A stretch of 13,358 nt of DNA from the NCBI GenBank assembly GCA_046760445.1, contig JBHIEE010000083.1, positions 1-13,358 on the forward strand. The letters are read 5' to 3'. The position numbers were made by a program, and so were the translations under genes. Of this stretch, positions 1 to 4,747 are shown piece by piece. Below the pieces are notes generated by a model. It ran no database searches and was not told the origin of the DNA. It was given only the letters and a program-made list of their open reading frames with translations. The stretch's first letter is position 1. Each line of letters begins with the position of its first letter. The stretch comes from JBHIEE01 sp046760445 (GTDB taxonomy: Bacteria > Acidobacteriota > Aminicenantia > JdFR-78).

Positions 1-19
1 GCACTCCAAATTTTTTATT

Positions 20-61
20 AATTCAAAATTCATAACTCAAAACTCATAATTTATAGTTTAC
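20..61. repeat. Degenerate tandem heptamer array, consensus AAYTCAW
   Basis: Six consecutive 7-base units start at 20, 27, 34, 41, 48 and 55; the first four are variants of AATTCAA/AACTCAT and the last two are more diverged. The array runs into the stop codon of the NEW3 gene (58-60). On the minus strand it lies between that gene and whatever gene follows beyond the left window edge. It is one of several heptamer arrays in the spacers of this window, each with a different motif. Function unknown. Confidence 0.6.
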
Positions 62-1542
62 CGTCTTGTTAGTTTGATTCCAAAAACTACGATTCCAACT
101 AAAAGACCGATTAGCAATAAAATGAGCAAGCTTATGCCTAAGATATTAGTTTTGGCGCTTATGTGAATTCTGACAATCTTGTCCTCTGATTCTACTTTTC
201 TATTATCAGCAATGCATTCTGTTTTTATTTTAGGTTCATGTTCTCCTACACCTACATTTGAAGGAGGAATAAAGCTAATTTTGACAATTTGCTCTTTATT
301 CTGAGCTAAATAGGGAATTAAGTCAGGTTCAACCACAGAGCGCCAGTTTAAAGGTAAATCAGTGTAAATTCTGATATTGTTTAATCTACGAGTTCCAGTG
401 TTTTTTACTGTTATTTCCATATCCACTTTTTCTCCAACTTTTATCTCATGATATAGATTTAATGCCTGAACTTCTATTCTTCCCACTCCTCGAGGTATCA
501 GTTCTAATTTGACATTTCCTGCTTTTATAGATTCTATTTCTTCAGGGCTGAGTACAGGCTCAGTTTTTTTACTCAGCAATTGATTTAACTTAGTTGATTG
601 CTCATTGTCCAAAACCAATGCATAAAATTCTAATGCCTCATCAATAACAACTTTTTTATCAGCATGCTTGGGAAGATAGAGTTTTAAAGAAAGCTTCATA
701 CTGGTTACACCTTCAGTGAACTTAATCTGAGACAATCGAGCTTGAGTAGAAGGGTCAATAAACTCATAAGTTATTTGCTGAGGAAGATTCACAACTCGCA
801 ATTTGAAAACATTTGCCTCGCCAGTGAATTTTTCTAAGGATAAATCATAAGTTGCCTGACTCTCTAAATCAGCTTCTTGGGAGAATTGAGTAGAGTTTAT
901 GGTCACTATATTTGCGCTTATTCCTTTTTGTAAATAAACTGAAGTTTCTTCATTTTTTCCAGCATAAGAGATACAAACATCTAAATTATCAACATCTTTT
1001 AATAATTGGAACCTGACTTGTTTTTCTGTTTCTAAAGGAAGGGAAGCAATTCTTCTCTCATAAGGATCTGATATTATTTTTCCTTCTGATTTTAAGGAAA
1101 CATAAACATCTTTGACTTCTTTTAAAAAATCTAAAGGGAAAACATCTTCTGCTTTGATGTTTAATTTCGATAGTTCTTTGAGTTCTTTTGAGGAGTAATG
1201 AAGGGAGACACGAACATATTTTTTCCCAGCTTTGTCTTGGTATTTAACCGCGCTTGAAACAGAGATTCTGGCTTCAGTACCCATAAAATTAATCAAAGCT
1301 TCTTGATAACTTACTTGTGCCTGAAGATAAGCTGTTCTTTTTTGAACAAAATCTTGCTCTGAGATCAATCCTTCTTCCTTTAACTTTAAAGCTCTATCAA
1401 AATCTCCTTTCATTGCTTCAAGATGCAACTGTGCCTGCTTTAATCTCAAAAGCTTAATACTTTGCGATTCTTGAGAATAAATAAAATTGATGTAAAATAA
1501 TAATGGAAAAATAACTGAGAAAATTTTTATATAGTGTTTCAT
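58..1542 (-). CDS. Secreted, membrane-anchored NEW3-domain protein with N-terminal coiled coil
   Basis: 494-residue protein. Residues 1-23 form a signal peptide (MKHYIKIFSV, then a hydrophobic stretch ending in YSQ). Residues about 29-88 form a charged helical hairpin with the pattern KLKEEGLISEQDFVQKR, like the helical hairpins of HlyD-type membrane-fusion proteins. A long beta-rich region follows (about 92-350). Residues about 360-460 look like a NEW3/CARDB Ig-like fold (VGEKVDMEITVKNTGTRRL). A single membrane span at about 468-489 is followed by a short basic tail (KLTRR). The predicted topology is extracytoplasmic with a C-terminal anchor. Such proteins often sit with ABC-type or other exporters, but no partner is visible because the window ends 57 bases downstream. 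The start is well set: GGAGG (complement of 1551-1555) lies a few bases before ATG. A sigma-54 promoter at 1763-1777 should drive it. Exact function is not recognisable. Confidence 0.85.
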   Translation of the reverse strand: MKHYIKIFSVIFPLLFYINFIYSQESQSIKLLRLKQAQLHLEAMKGDFDRALKLKEEGLISEQDFVQKRTAYLQAQVSYQEALINFMGTEARISVSSAVKYQDKAGKKYVRVSLHYSSKELKELSKLNIKAEDVFPLDFLKEVKDVYVSLKSEGKIISDPYERRIASLPLETEKQVRFQLLKDVDNLDVCISYAGKNEETSVYLQKGISANIVTINSTQFSQEADLESQATYDLSLEKFTGEANVFKLRVVNLPQQITYEFIDPSTQARLSQIKFTEGVTSMKLSLKLYLPKHADKKVVIDEALEFYALVLDNEQSTKLNQLLSKKTEPVLSPEEIESIKAGNVKLELIPRGVGRIEVQALNLYHEIKVGEKVDMEITVKNTGTRRLNNIRIYTDLPLNWRSVVEPDLIPYLAQNKEQIVKISFIPPSNVGVGEHEPKIKTECIADNRKVESEDKIVRIHISAKTNILGISLLILLLIGLLVGIVVFGIKLTRR

Positions 1543-1554
1543 TGTTCAAACCTC

Positions 1555-1589
1555 CGTGACTCGTTAATCGGTATTGGTTATTCGTTATT
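1555..1589. repeat. Tandem heptamer array next to the NEW3 RBS
   Basis: Five 7-base units (starts 1555, 1562, 1569, 1576, 1583) of the form SGKTATT, for example GGTTATT then CGTTATT. On the minus strand the last unit runs directly into GGAGG, the ribosome-binding site of the NEW3 gene. The same arrangement (array, then RBS) is seen on the other side of the spacer for the vapB-like gene. Confidence 0.6.
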
Positions 1590-1598
1590 TGTGGGAAT

Positions 1599-1718
1599 AG
1601 AGCCTTTAGGTTCTTGGAAGAGGTTAAAGCCTCTACTCCAGTTGAATAGGGATAAGCCCTGTCTTTACTTTTTCTATTTCCTAATTTCATTCTTCTTTTA
1701 GCCAGCCTAAAGGCTAGC
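1599..1718. repeat. Cluster of four small hairpins, three with TTTA/TAAA loops
   Basis: Four imperfect palindromes: 1599-1614 (AGAGCC / GGTTCT around TTTA), 1619-1634 (AGAGGT / GCCTCT around TAAA), 1646-1662 (ATAGGG / CCCTGT around ATAAG) and 1701-1718 (GCCAGCC / GGCTAGC around TAAA). Stems are 6-7 bp with at most one wobble or mismatch; the A-C mismatch of the last becomes a G-U wobble in the minus-strand RNA. All four lie within the predicted leader (about 1543-1751) of the sigma-54 transcript of the NEW3 gene. They may be copies of a REP-like family or leader-RNA structures. None is followed by a T run, so they do not look like intrinsic terminators. Confidence 0.55.
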
Positions 1719-1762
1719 ACTATATTAACTCCTCGTTAAATACCAACGATTATATAAATGAA

Positions 1763-1777
1763 GCAAAAAGTGTGCCA
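1763..1777 (-). promoter_or_regulatory. Sigma-54 (RpoN) promoter for the NEW3 operon
   Basis: On the minus strand the sequence reads TGGCAC (1777 to 1772), five bases, TTGC (1766 to 1763), then T. This matches the -24/-12 consensus TGGCAC-N5-TTGC, with the invariant GG and GC separated by exactly 10 bases. The predicted start is near 1751, giving a leader of about 209 bases before the NEW3 ATG at 1542. A sigma-54 activator with all expected domains is encoded at 4748-6130, and palindromes at enhancer distance lie at 1860-1918. Confidence 0.78.
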
Positions 1778-1823
1778 AGACAAAAAATTTTAGAAAAACT
1801 TTTTATTTTATTTAATTTCAACA

Positions 1824-1858
1824 AATTAGAAATTTCCGCTTTACAAAAATTTCTAATT
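1824..1858. repeat. Perfect 12-bp inverted repeat
   Basis: AATTAGAAATTT at 1824-1835 is exactly mirrored at 1847-1858 with an 11-base spacer. It lies between the sigma-54 promoter and the TGAGTAAT palindromes, centred about 90 bases upstream of the predicted NEW3 transcription start. It could be a further protein-binding site or a bendable AT-rich segment. It has no T tract on either side that would suggest a terminator. Confidence 0.5.
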
Positions 1859-1859
1859 C

Positions 1860-1918
1860 TGAGTAATTTTTTACTCATATTGAGTAATTGATTACTCAAT
1901 TTTATAATTATGAGTAAT
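1860..1918. promoter_or_regulatory. Array of TGAGTAAT palindromes, candidate enhancer (UAS) sites
   Basis: Two palindromes and one half-site share one motif: TGAGTAA/TTACTCA with a 4-base spacer at 1860-1877, a 10-bp-arm palindrome (ATTGAGTAAT, TG, mirrored arm) at 1879-1900, and a lone TGAGTAAT at 1911-1918. The two palindrome centres are 21 bases apart, two helical turns, so they face the same side of the DNA. Distances to the predicted sigma-54 start (about 1751) are roughly 117, 138 and 163 bases, typical for NtrC-family enhancer sites. Assigning them to the activator encoded at 4748-6130 is inference. They could also control the plus-strand operon. Confidence 0.6.
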
Positions 1919-1973
1919 GAATTTTTAATTTCGAGTTAATAAGAAGTTTCTCGGAGATTAAATATCCAAAAAA

Positions 1974-1997
1974 ATACCATTAGATACCATGAAATAC
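1974..1997. promoter_or_regulatory. Three ATAC(CAT) direct repeats at 10-bp period, candidate antitoxin operator
   Basis: ATACCAT occurs at 1974-1980 and again at 1984-1990, with a partial copy (ATAC) at 1994-1997, each exactly 10 bases apart. The last copy abuts a TTGACA -35-like hexamer. Helically phased direct repeats are the usual binding mode for excisionase-like HTH proteins, and the first gene downstream encodes one. An autoregulatory operator is therefore plausible but inferred. Confidence 0.45.
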
Positions 1998-2026
1998 TTG
2001 ACAAAACCACCAATCATTGGTAACTT
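1998..2026 (+). promoter_or_regulatory. Weak sigma-70-like promoter for the vapB-vapC-kinase operon
   Basis: A perfect TTGACA (1998-2003) is followed after 17 bases by TAACTT (2021-2026), a poor -10 match. Position, between the iteron and the RBS of the first gene, supports it. The weak -10 leaves it uncertain. Confidence 0.35.
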
Positions 2027-2081
2027 GTAACTGATCATTGGAAATTAGTAACCAGTGACAGATGACAAGTTACTAGTTGAT
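2012..2081. repeat. Tandem heptamer array (10 units) ending at the vapB RBS
   Basis: Ten contiguous 7-base units from 2012 (starts every 7 bases to 2075), loosely AGTAACT-like, for example GGTAACT then TGTAACT, later AGTGACA and AGTTACT. The array ends at 2081 and the Shine-Dalgarno GGAGGT starts at 2082. Two units of opposite orientation give a 9-bp inverted repeat GTAACTTGT (2020-2028) / ACAAGTTAC (2065-2073). Confidence 0.6.
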
Positions 2082-2091
2082 GGAGGTAAAA

Positions 2092-2364
2092 ATGAGCAAA
2101 TTAATGACCATTGAAGAGGCGGCAGAGTATTTAAATCTTTCAAAGGAAACTCTGTATAAAAAAGTTCGAAGAAGAGAAATTCCAGCTATTAAGATTGGCA
2201 GATTATGGAGATTTCAAAAAGAATTGATTGAGAAATGGATAGAAGAAAAAACAAAAGCTTTTCCTGAAAAACCTAAAAAGAAAAAGAAAATAAAATTAAA
2301 AACCTTTCACGGTTTAGGAATTATAGGTGGATTAAGCAGGAGGGAAATTTATGAAGACAGATGA
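2092..2364 (+). CDS. Excisionase-type HTH protein, VapB-like antitoxin
   Basis: 90 residues. Residues about 5-54 are an HTH_17/excisionase-family winged helix (MTIEEAAEYLNLSKETLYKK, then RREIPAIKIGRLWRF). A lysine-rich linker (about 66-74) follows, and the C-terminal tail ends SRREIYEDR, the kind of peptide that VapB-type antitoxins use to bind their PIN partner. I chose ATG 2092 because GGAGGT (2082-2087) precedes it by four bases; an in-frame TTG at 2077 lies upstream of that site. The last 14 bases overlap the PIN gene, typical for antitoxin-toxin pairs. Upstream ATACCAT iterons suggest autoregulation. The family is known beside PIN toxins; the antitoxin role here is inferred from position and tail. 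Confidence 0.8.
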   Translation: MSKLMTIEEAAEYLNLSKETLYKKVRRREIPAIKIGRLWRFQKELIEKWIEEKTKAFPEKPKKKKKIKLKTFHGLGIIGGLSRREIYEDR

Positions 2365-2797
2365 AGTGGTATTTTTAGATACAAATATTTTAGTCTATGC
2401 AGTAGAAATTGATAATCCATTACATAAAAAAGCTGAAAGGGTCATTAATGAACTAAATAAAAGTAATCTTTTAAGCTGCATCTCTCCCCAAATAATAGGA
2501 GAATTATACGTAACAATAACTAATCCAAGAAAGATAAAGAAAGCTTGTTCACCTAATGAAGCTTTTGATATTGTAAGAGTATTTTGGGAGACAGAGACAT
2601 TTTTAAAAATATATCCTAAAAGAACTACATTAGAAAGGACTCTTAATTTAGTCAAACAATACCAAATAAAAGCTATGAATTTTTATGATGCTCAAATAGT
2701 GGCAACAATGCTTGATAACAATGTTAATCTAATTTATACTGTTAATGTAAAAGACTTTGAGATGTTTGAAGAAATTAAAGCAGTTAATCCTTTATAA
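2351..2797 (+). CDS. PIN-domain ribonuclease, VapC-like toxin
   Basis: 148-residue PIN domain. The expected acidic active-site residues are present: D10 in FLDTN, E51 in IIGELY, D113 in FYDAQIVA and D135 in NVKDF, which together bind Mg2+/Mn2+ for RNA cleavage. Length fits the VapC family. A strong Shine-Dalgarno AGGAGGG (2338-2344) lies inside the antitoxin gene, six bases before ATG. The stop codon shares a base with the ATG of the histidine kinase (TAATG at 2795-2799), so toxin and kinase should be translationally coupled. That is unusual for a free-standing toxin-antitoxin pair. By family it would be neutralised by the upstream protein; the RNA target cannot be told from sequence. Confidence 0.85.
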   Translation: MKTDEVVFLDTNILVYAVEIDNPLHKKAERVINELNKSNLLSCISPQIIGELYVTITNPRKIKKACSPNEAFDIVRVFWETETFLKIYPKRTTLERTLNLVKQYQIKAMNFYDAQIVATMLDNNVNLIYTVNVKDFEMFEEIKAVNPL

Positions 2798-4044
2798 TGG
2801 AAAAAATATTTTCCTTTTTTTTTAAAAATAAATTCTCCAGTCAGCCTTCTTCTGTTTATCCCTGGCATTTTTTTAAAGAATTAGAGCATAGTTTAGATTT
2901 AATTGAAGATCTTGACCAAATTGGTCTTAATTTCTTAGGAAAAATAAGGGAAATCATTCCAGTTAAAAAGCAGATTTTGATTCTCTATGATAATGATTTG
3001 GGAAGATTTAAAGTTAGCAATTATTTTGGCTTTGATGAGCTCCAAGTAAAGGAAATATCTTTTTCACGAGCTGAACCTTTAGTTAAATGGCTCAAGGTAA
3101 ATGAAACCTATCTTTATGTTAAGCATAATTTAGGATTATTGAATTATTTAACTGAAAAAGAAAAAGACATTTTAAACAAACTCGATATTGAACTCTGTTT
3201 TCCTTTGATATCTATGAATCGTTTGATAGGTATGATATTTATCGGACCAAGGCAGGATAAAGAAGATTTTGATAAGGAAGAGCTTTCACTTATCTTCTCG
3301 CTTACTCCTCAGATTGGGATTGCTTTGGAAAATGCTGTTTTGTATAAAGAACAAAGGGAAAGATTTCGGAAGATGTCAAGAGCAGATAAATTGGCTACTG
3401 TTGGAGAATTGGCTGCTGGTGCAGCTCATGAAATAAGAAATCCCTTAACAGCCATAAAATCATCCCTTCAGTATTTACAAACTAAAAGTTTACCAGAAAT
3501 CAAAGATAAAAAAATGCTTCAAAATGCTATTCAAGAAACAGAGCGAATTGATAGAATATTATCTGATCTTCTTTCTTTTGCTCGACCATCTGAGTTGAGG
3601 AAAGAAAAGATTAATTTATTGGATGTATTGAATGGAAGTATAGATTTAATCTCTCCTCAGGCAAAAAAACAAAAAGTAAAAATTACTAAGGCTTTTTTAT
3701 CTTCTCCTTTGTTTATTGTGGGAGATTTTTCCCAGTTAAAACAGCTCTTTTTGAATTTATTTTTAAACTCTGTTCAGGCAATGAAGAAAGGAGGAGAGCT
3801 TAAAATAGAAACCATTCCTTCCCGGGATGAGGAAGTTATGATTGTTATTTCTGACACTGGAGAGGGAATTTCTGAGGAGAATTTGGATAAAATATTTGAT
3901 CCCTTTTTCACCACAAAAAAACAAGGGACAGGCTTAGGACTTTCCATTTGTTATGGCATTGTCGACAGACATCAGGGAGAGATTGAGGTTAGGAGTAAGG
4001 TTGGTCAAGGGACAGCAGTGATTGTGAAATTTAAGTCGGAATAA
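2797..4044 (+). CDS. Soluble GAF-domain sensor histidine kinase, NtrB class
   Basis: 415 residues with no membrane segment. Residues about 35-180 form a GAF sensor domain. The HisKA dimerisation domain follows with the phospho-acceptor H211 in AAHEIRNPLTAIK. The catalytic ATPase domain shows an N box (N320, N324 in FLNLFLNSVQAM), G1 DTGEG (353-357), F box FDPFF (367-371) and G2 GTGLGL (377-382). All catalytic motifs are intact. It probably phosphorylates D53 of the NtrC-type regulator encoded downstream. No own RBS is visible; the ATG overlaps the vapC stop (TAATG), so translation is likely coupled. A run of nine T at 2815-2823 near the 5' end is a potential slippage site. The final codons and the stop lie within a REP-like hairpin (4035-4057), suggesting the natural C-terminus was replaced when that element inserted. 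Confidence 0.93.
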   Translation: MEKIFSFFFKNKFSSQPSSVYPWHFFKELEHSLDLIEDLDQIGLNFLGKIREIIPVKKQILILYDNDLGRFKVSNYFGFDELQVKEISFSRAEPLVKWLKVNETYLYVKHNLGLLNYLTEKEKDILNKLDIELCFPLISMNRLIGMIFIGPRQDKEDFDKEELSLIFSLTPQIGIALENAVLYKEQRERFRKMSRADKLATVGELAAGAAHEIRNPLTAIKSSLQYLQTKSLPEIKDKKMLQNAIQETERIDRILSDLLSFARPSELRKEKINLLDVLNGSIDLISPQAKKQKVKITKAFLSSPLFIVGDFSQLKQLFLNLFLNSVQAMKKGGELKIETIPSRDEEVMIVISDTGEGISEENLDKIFDPFFTTKKQGTGLGLSICYGIVDRHQGEIEVRSKVGQGTAVIVKFKSE

Positions 4045-4057
4045 ATTCCGACCTATA
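4035..4057 (-). repeat. REP-like hairpin copy 1
   Basis: 23-base unit: stem TCGGAAT/ATTCCGA plus the flank ACCTATA (TATAGGT on the minus strand). Identical over all 23 bases to the copy at 4682-4704, with different flanking bases. It contains the kinase stop codon (4042-4044). Confidence 0.75.
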
Positions 4058-4070
4058 TTTAAATTTTTCC

Positions 4071-4093
4071 CATAGGTGGGATTTTAATCCCAC
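4071..4093 (+). repeat. REP-like hairpin copy 2
   Basis: Same 23-base layout: CATAGG, then an 8-bp stem GTGGGATT/AATCCCAC around TT. It lies head to head with copy 1, as in paired REP (BIME) arrangements. Confidence 0.7.
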
Positions 4094-4123
4094 ATAATGT
4101 TGGAATACAATAAATACAATTTT

Positions 4124-4146
4124 TATAAAAAGGAATTCATTGCTGC
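4124..4146 (+). repeat. Decayed REP-like copy 3
   Basis: A 23-base stretch beginning TATA and containing GGAATTCATT matches the copy at 4653-4675 at 17 of 23 positions by eye, but its left stem arm is lost. It is followed by AAAAAGAA and the RAYT start codon, the same context as copy 6 before ntrC. Confidence 0.4.
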
Positions 4147-4155
4147 AAAAAGAAT

Positions 4156-4638
4156 ATGAGTAAATTATCTCGATTTGATGTGGGAAATTATCCTCATTTT
4201 ATAACTACAAAAACTCGCAACAATATTCCTATTTTTTCTAATCCAATTCTTGCAAGAGCATGTCTTTTATTTATTGAAGAGCTTCATATTGATTTGAAAT
4301 TCAAGGTAATGGGCTATATTCTTATGCCGGATCACCTTCACCTCATCTTAGTATTACCTGAAGGGAAGAATATTTCGTATATTATGAAACGTATAAAAGG
4401 AGCTACTGCAAGAAAAATCAATATATTAATAGGAAAAATAGGAACTTTATGGCAATCTGATTTCTATGATCATATAATAAAAAATGAAAAAGAACTCAGA
4501 GATAAATTAAAATATATTCATAGAAATCCCTTGAGGTCAGATTTAGTTAAAGATTTAAGAGAGTATGAATTTTCAAGTTTTCGAACTTATGAAAACGATA
4601 ATGTTATTCTCAAGGTTGATTTTGATTTTTTAAAATAA
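4156..4638 (+). CDS. REP-associated tyrosine transposase (RAYT, Y1_Tnp/IS200-like)
   Basis: 160 residues. It carries the HUH nuclease motif H60-L-H62 in MPDHLHLIL, the WQSDFYD motif (99-105), the candidate nucleophile Y120 in LKYIHRNP, and the RAYT-type SSFRTY ending (140-145). Members of this family cut and join single-stranded DNA at REP hairpins. Here the gene is bracketed by REP-like units: three upstream (one decayed) and three downstream, so the enzyme and its likely substrates are together. The length is normal and the frame is open, so it may be active. No good Shine-Dalgarno is present; AAAAAGAA precedes ATG 4156. It sits between histidine kinase and response regulator, interrupting what would be a kinase-regulator gene pair. 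Confidence 0.9.
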   Translation: MSKLSRFDVGNYPHFITTKTRNNIPIFSNPILARACLLFIEELHIDLKFKVMGYILMPDHLHLILVLPEGKNISYIMKRIKGATARKINILIGKIGTLWQSDFYDHIIKNEKELRDKLKYIHRNPLRSDLVKDLREYEFSSFRTYENDNVILKVDFDFLK

Positions 4639-4652
4639 AATAATCAAATATT

Positions 4653-4675
4653 TATAGGCGGGAATTCATTCCTGG
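4653..4675 (+). repeat. REP-like hairpin copy 4
   Basis: TATAGG followed by a 7-bp stem CGGGAAT/ATTCCTG (one G-T wobble) around TC. It starts 14 bases after the RAYT stop codon. Confidence 0.7.
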
Positions 4676-4681
4676 GTTGCT

Positions 4682-4704
4682 GTCGGAATAAATTCCGACC
4701 TATA
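4682..4704 (-). repeat. REP-like hairpin copy 5
   Basis: Identical over 23 bases to copy 1 at 4035-4057 and in the same orientation, so the two form direct repeats bracketing the RAYT gene. Confidence 0.75.
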
Positions 4705-4713
4705 ATAATTAGG

Positions 4714-4736
4714 TATAAGCGAGAATTTATTCTCGC
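4714..4736 (+). repeat. REP-like hairpin copy 6
   Basis: TATAA followed by a perfect 8-bp stem GCGAGAAT/ATTCTCGC around TT. It ends 11 bases before the ntrC-type start codon, so its RNA hairpin could affect translation of the regulator. Confidence 0.7.
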
Positions 4737-4747
4737 AAAAAAGAAAA

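Larger units (their letters stand above)
1543..2091. other. Divergent control region between NEW3 gene and vapB-like gene
   Basis: 549 bases without a convincing protein gene. In order it holds the NEW3 RBS, a heptamer array, four short hairpins in the predicted NEW3 leader, a sigma-54 promoter on the minus strand, a 12-bp inverted repeat, palindromic TGAGTAAT sites, a 10-bp-period ATAC iteron, a weak sigma-70-like promoter on the plus strand, and a second heptamer array ending at the vapB RBS. Each is listed separately. The density of symmetric elements marks this as the main regulatory node of the window. Confidence 0.8.

Noticed and set aside
1599..1718. Hairpins as intrinsic terminators
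   Set aside because: Stems are short and no T tract follows on either strand; the position inside a predicted leader argues for another role.
2077..2091. Upstream TTG start for the vapB-like gene (5 extra residues)
   Set aside because: The Shine-Dalgarno GGAGGT at 2082-2087 lies inside that extension and fits ATG 2092; the extension also covers the last heptamer unit.
2395..2655. Antisense reading frame across the PIN gene
   Set aside because: Entirely inside a well-supported PIN gene, no family signature, no RBS.
2815..2823. T9 run near the kinase start as a phase-variation switch
   Set aside because: A single nine-base run in AT-rich DNA is weak evidence; the frame is intact and no alternative product is apparent.
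4035..4736. REP cluster as a CRISPR array
   Set aside because: Units are palindromic, in both orientations, with irregular short gaps and a transposase between them; no cas genes.
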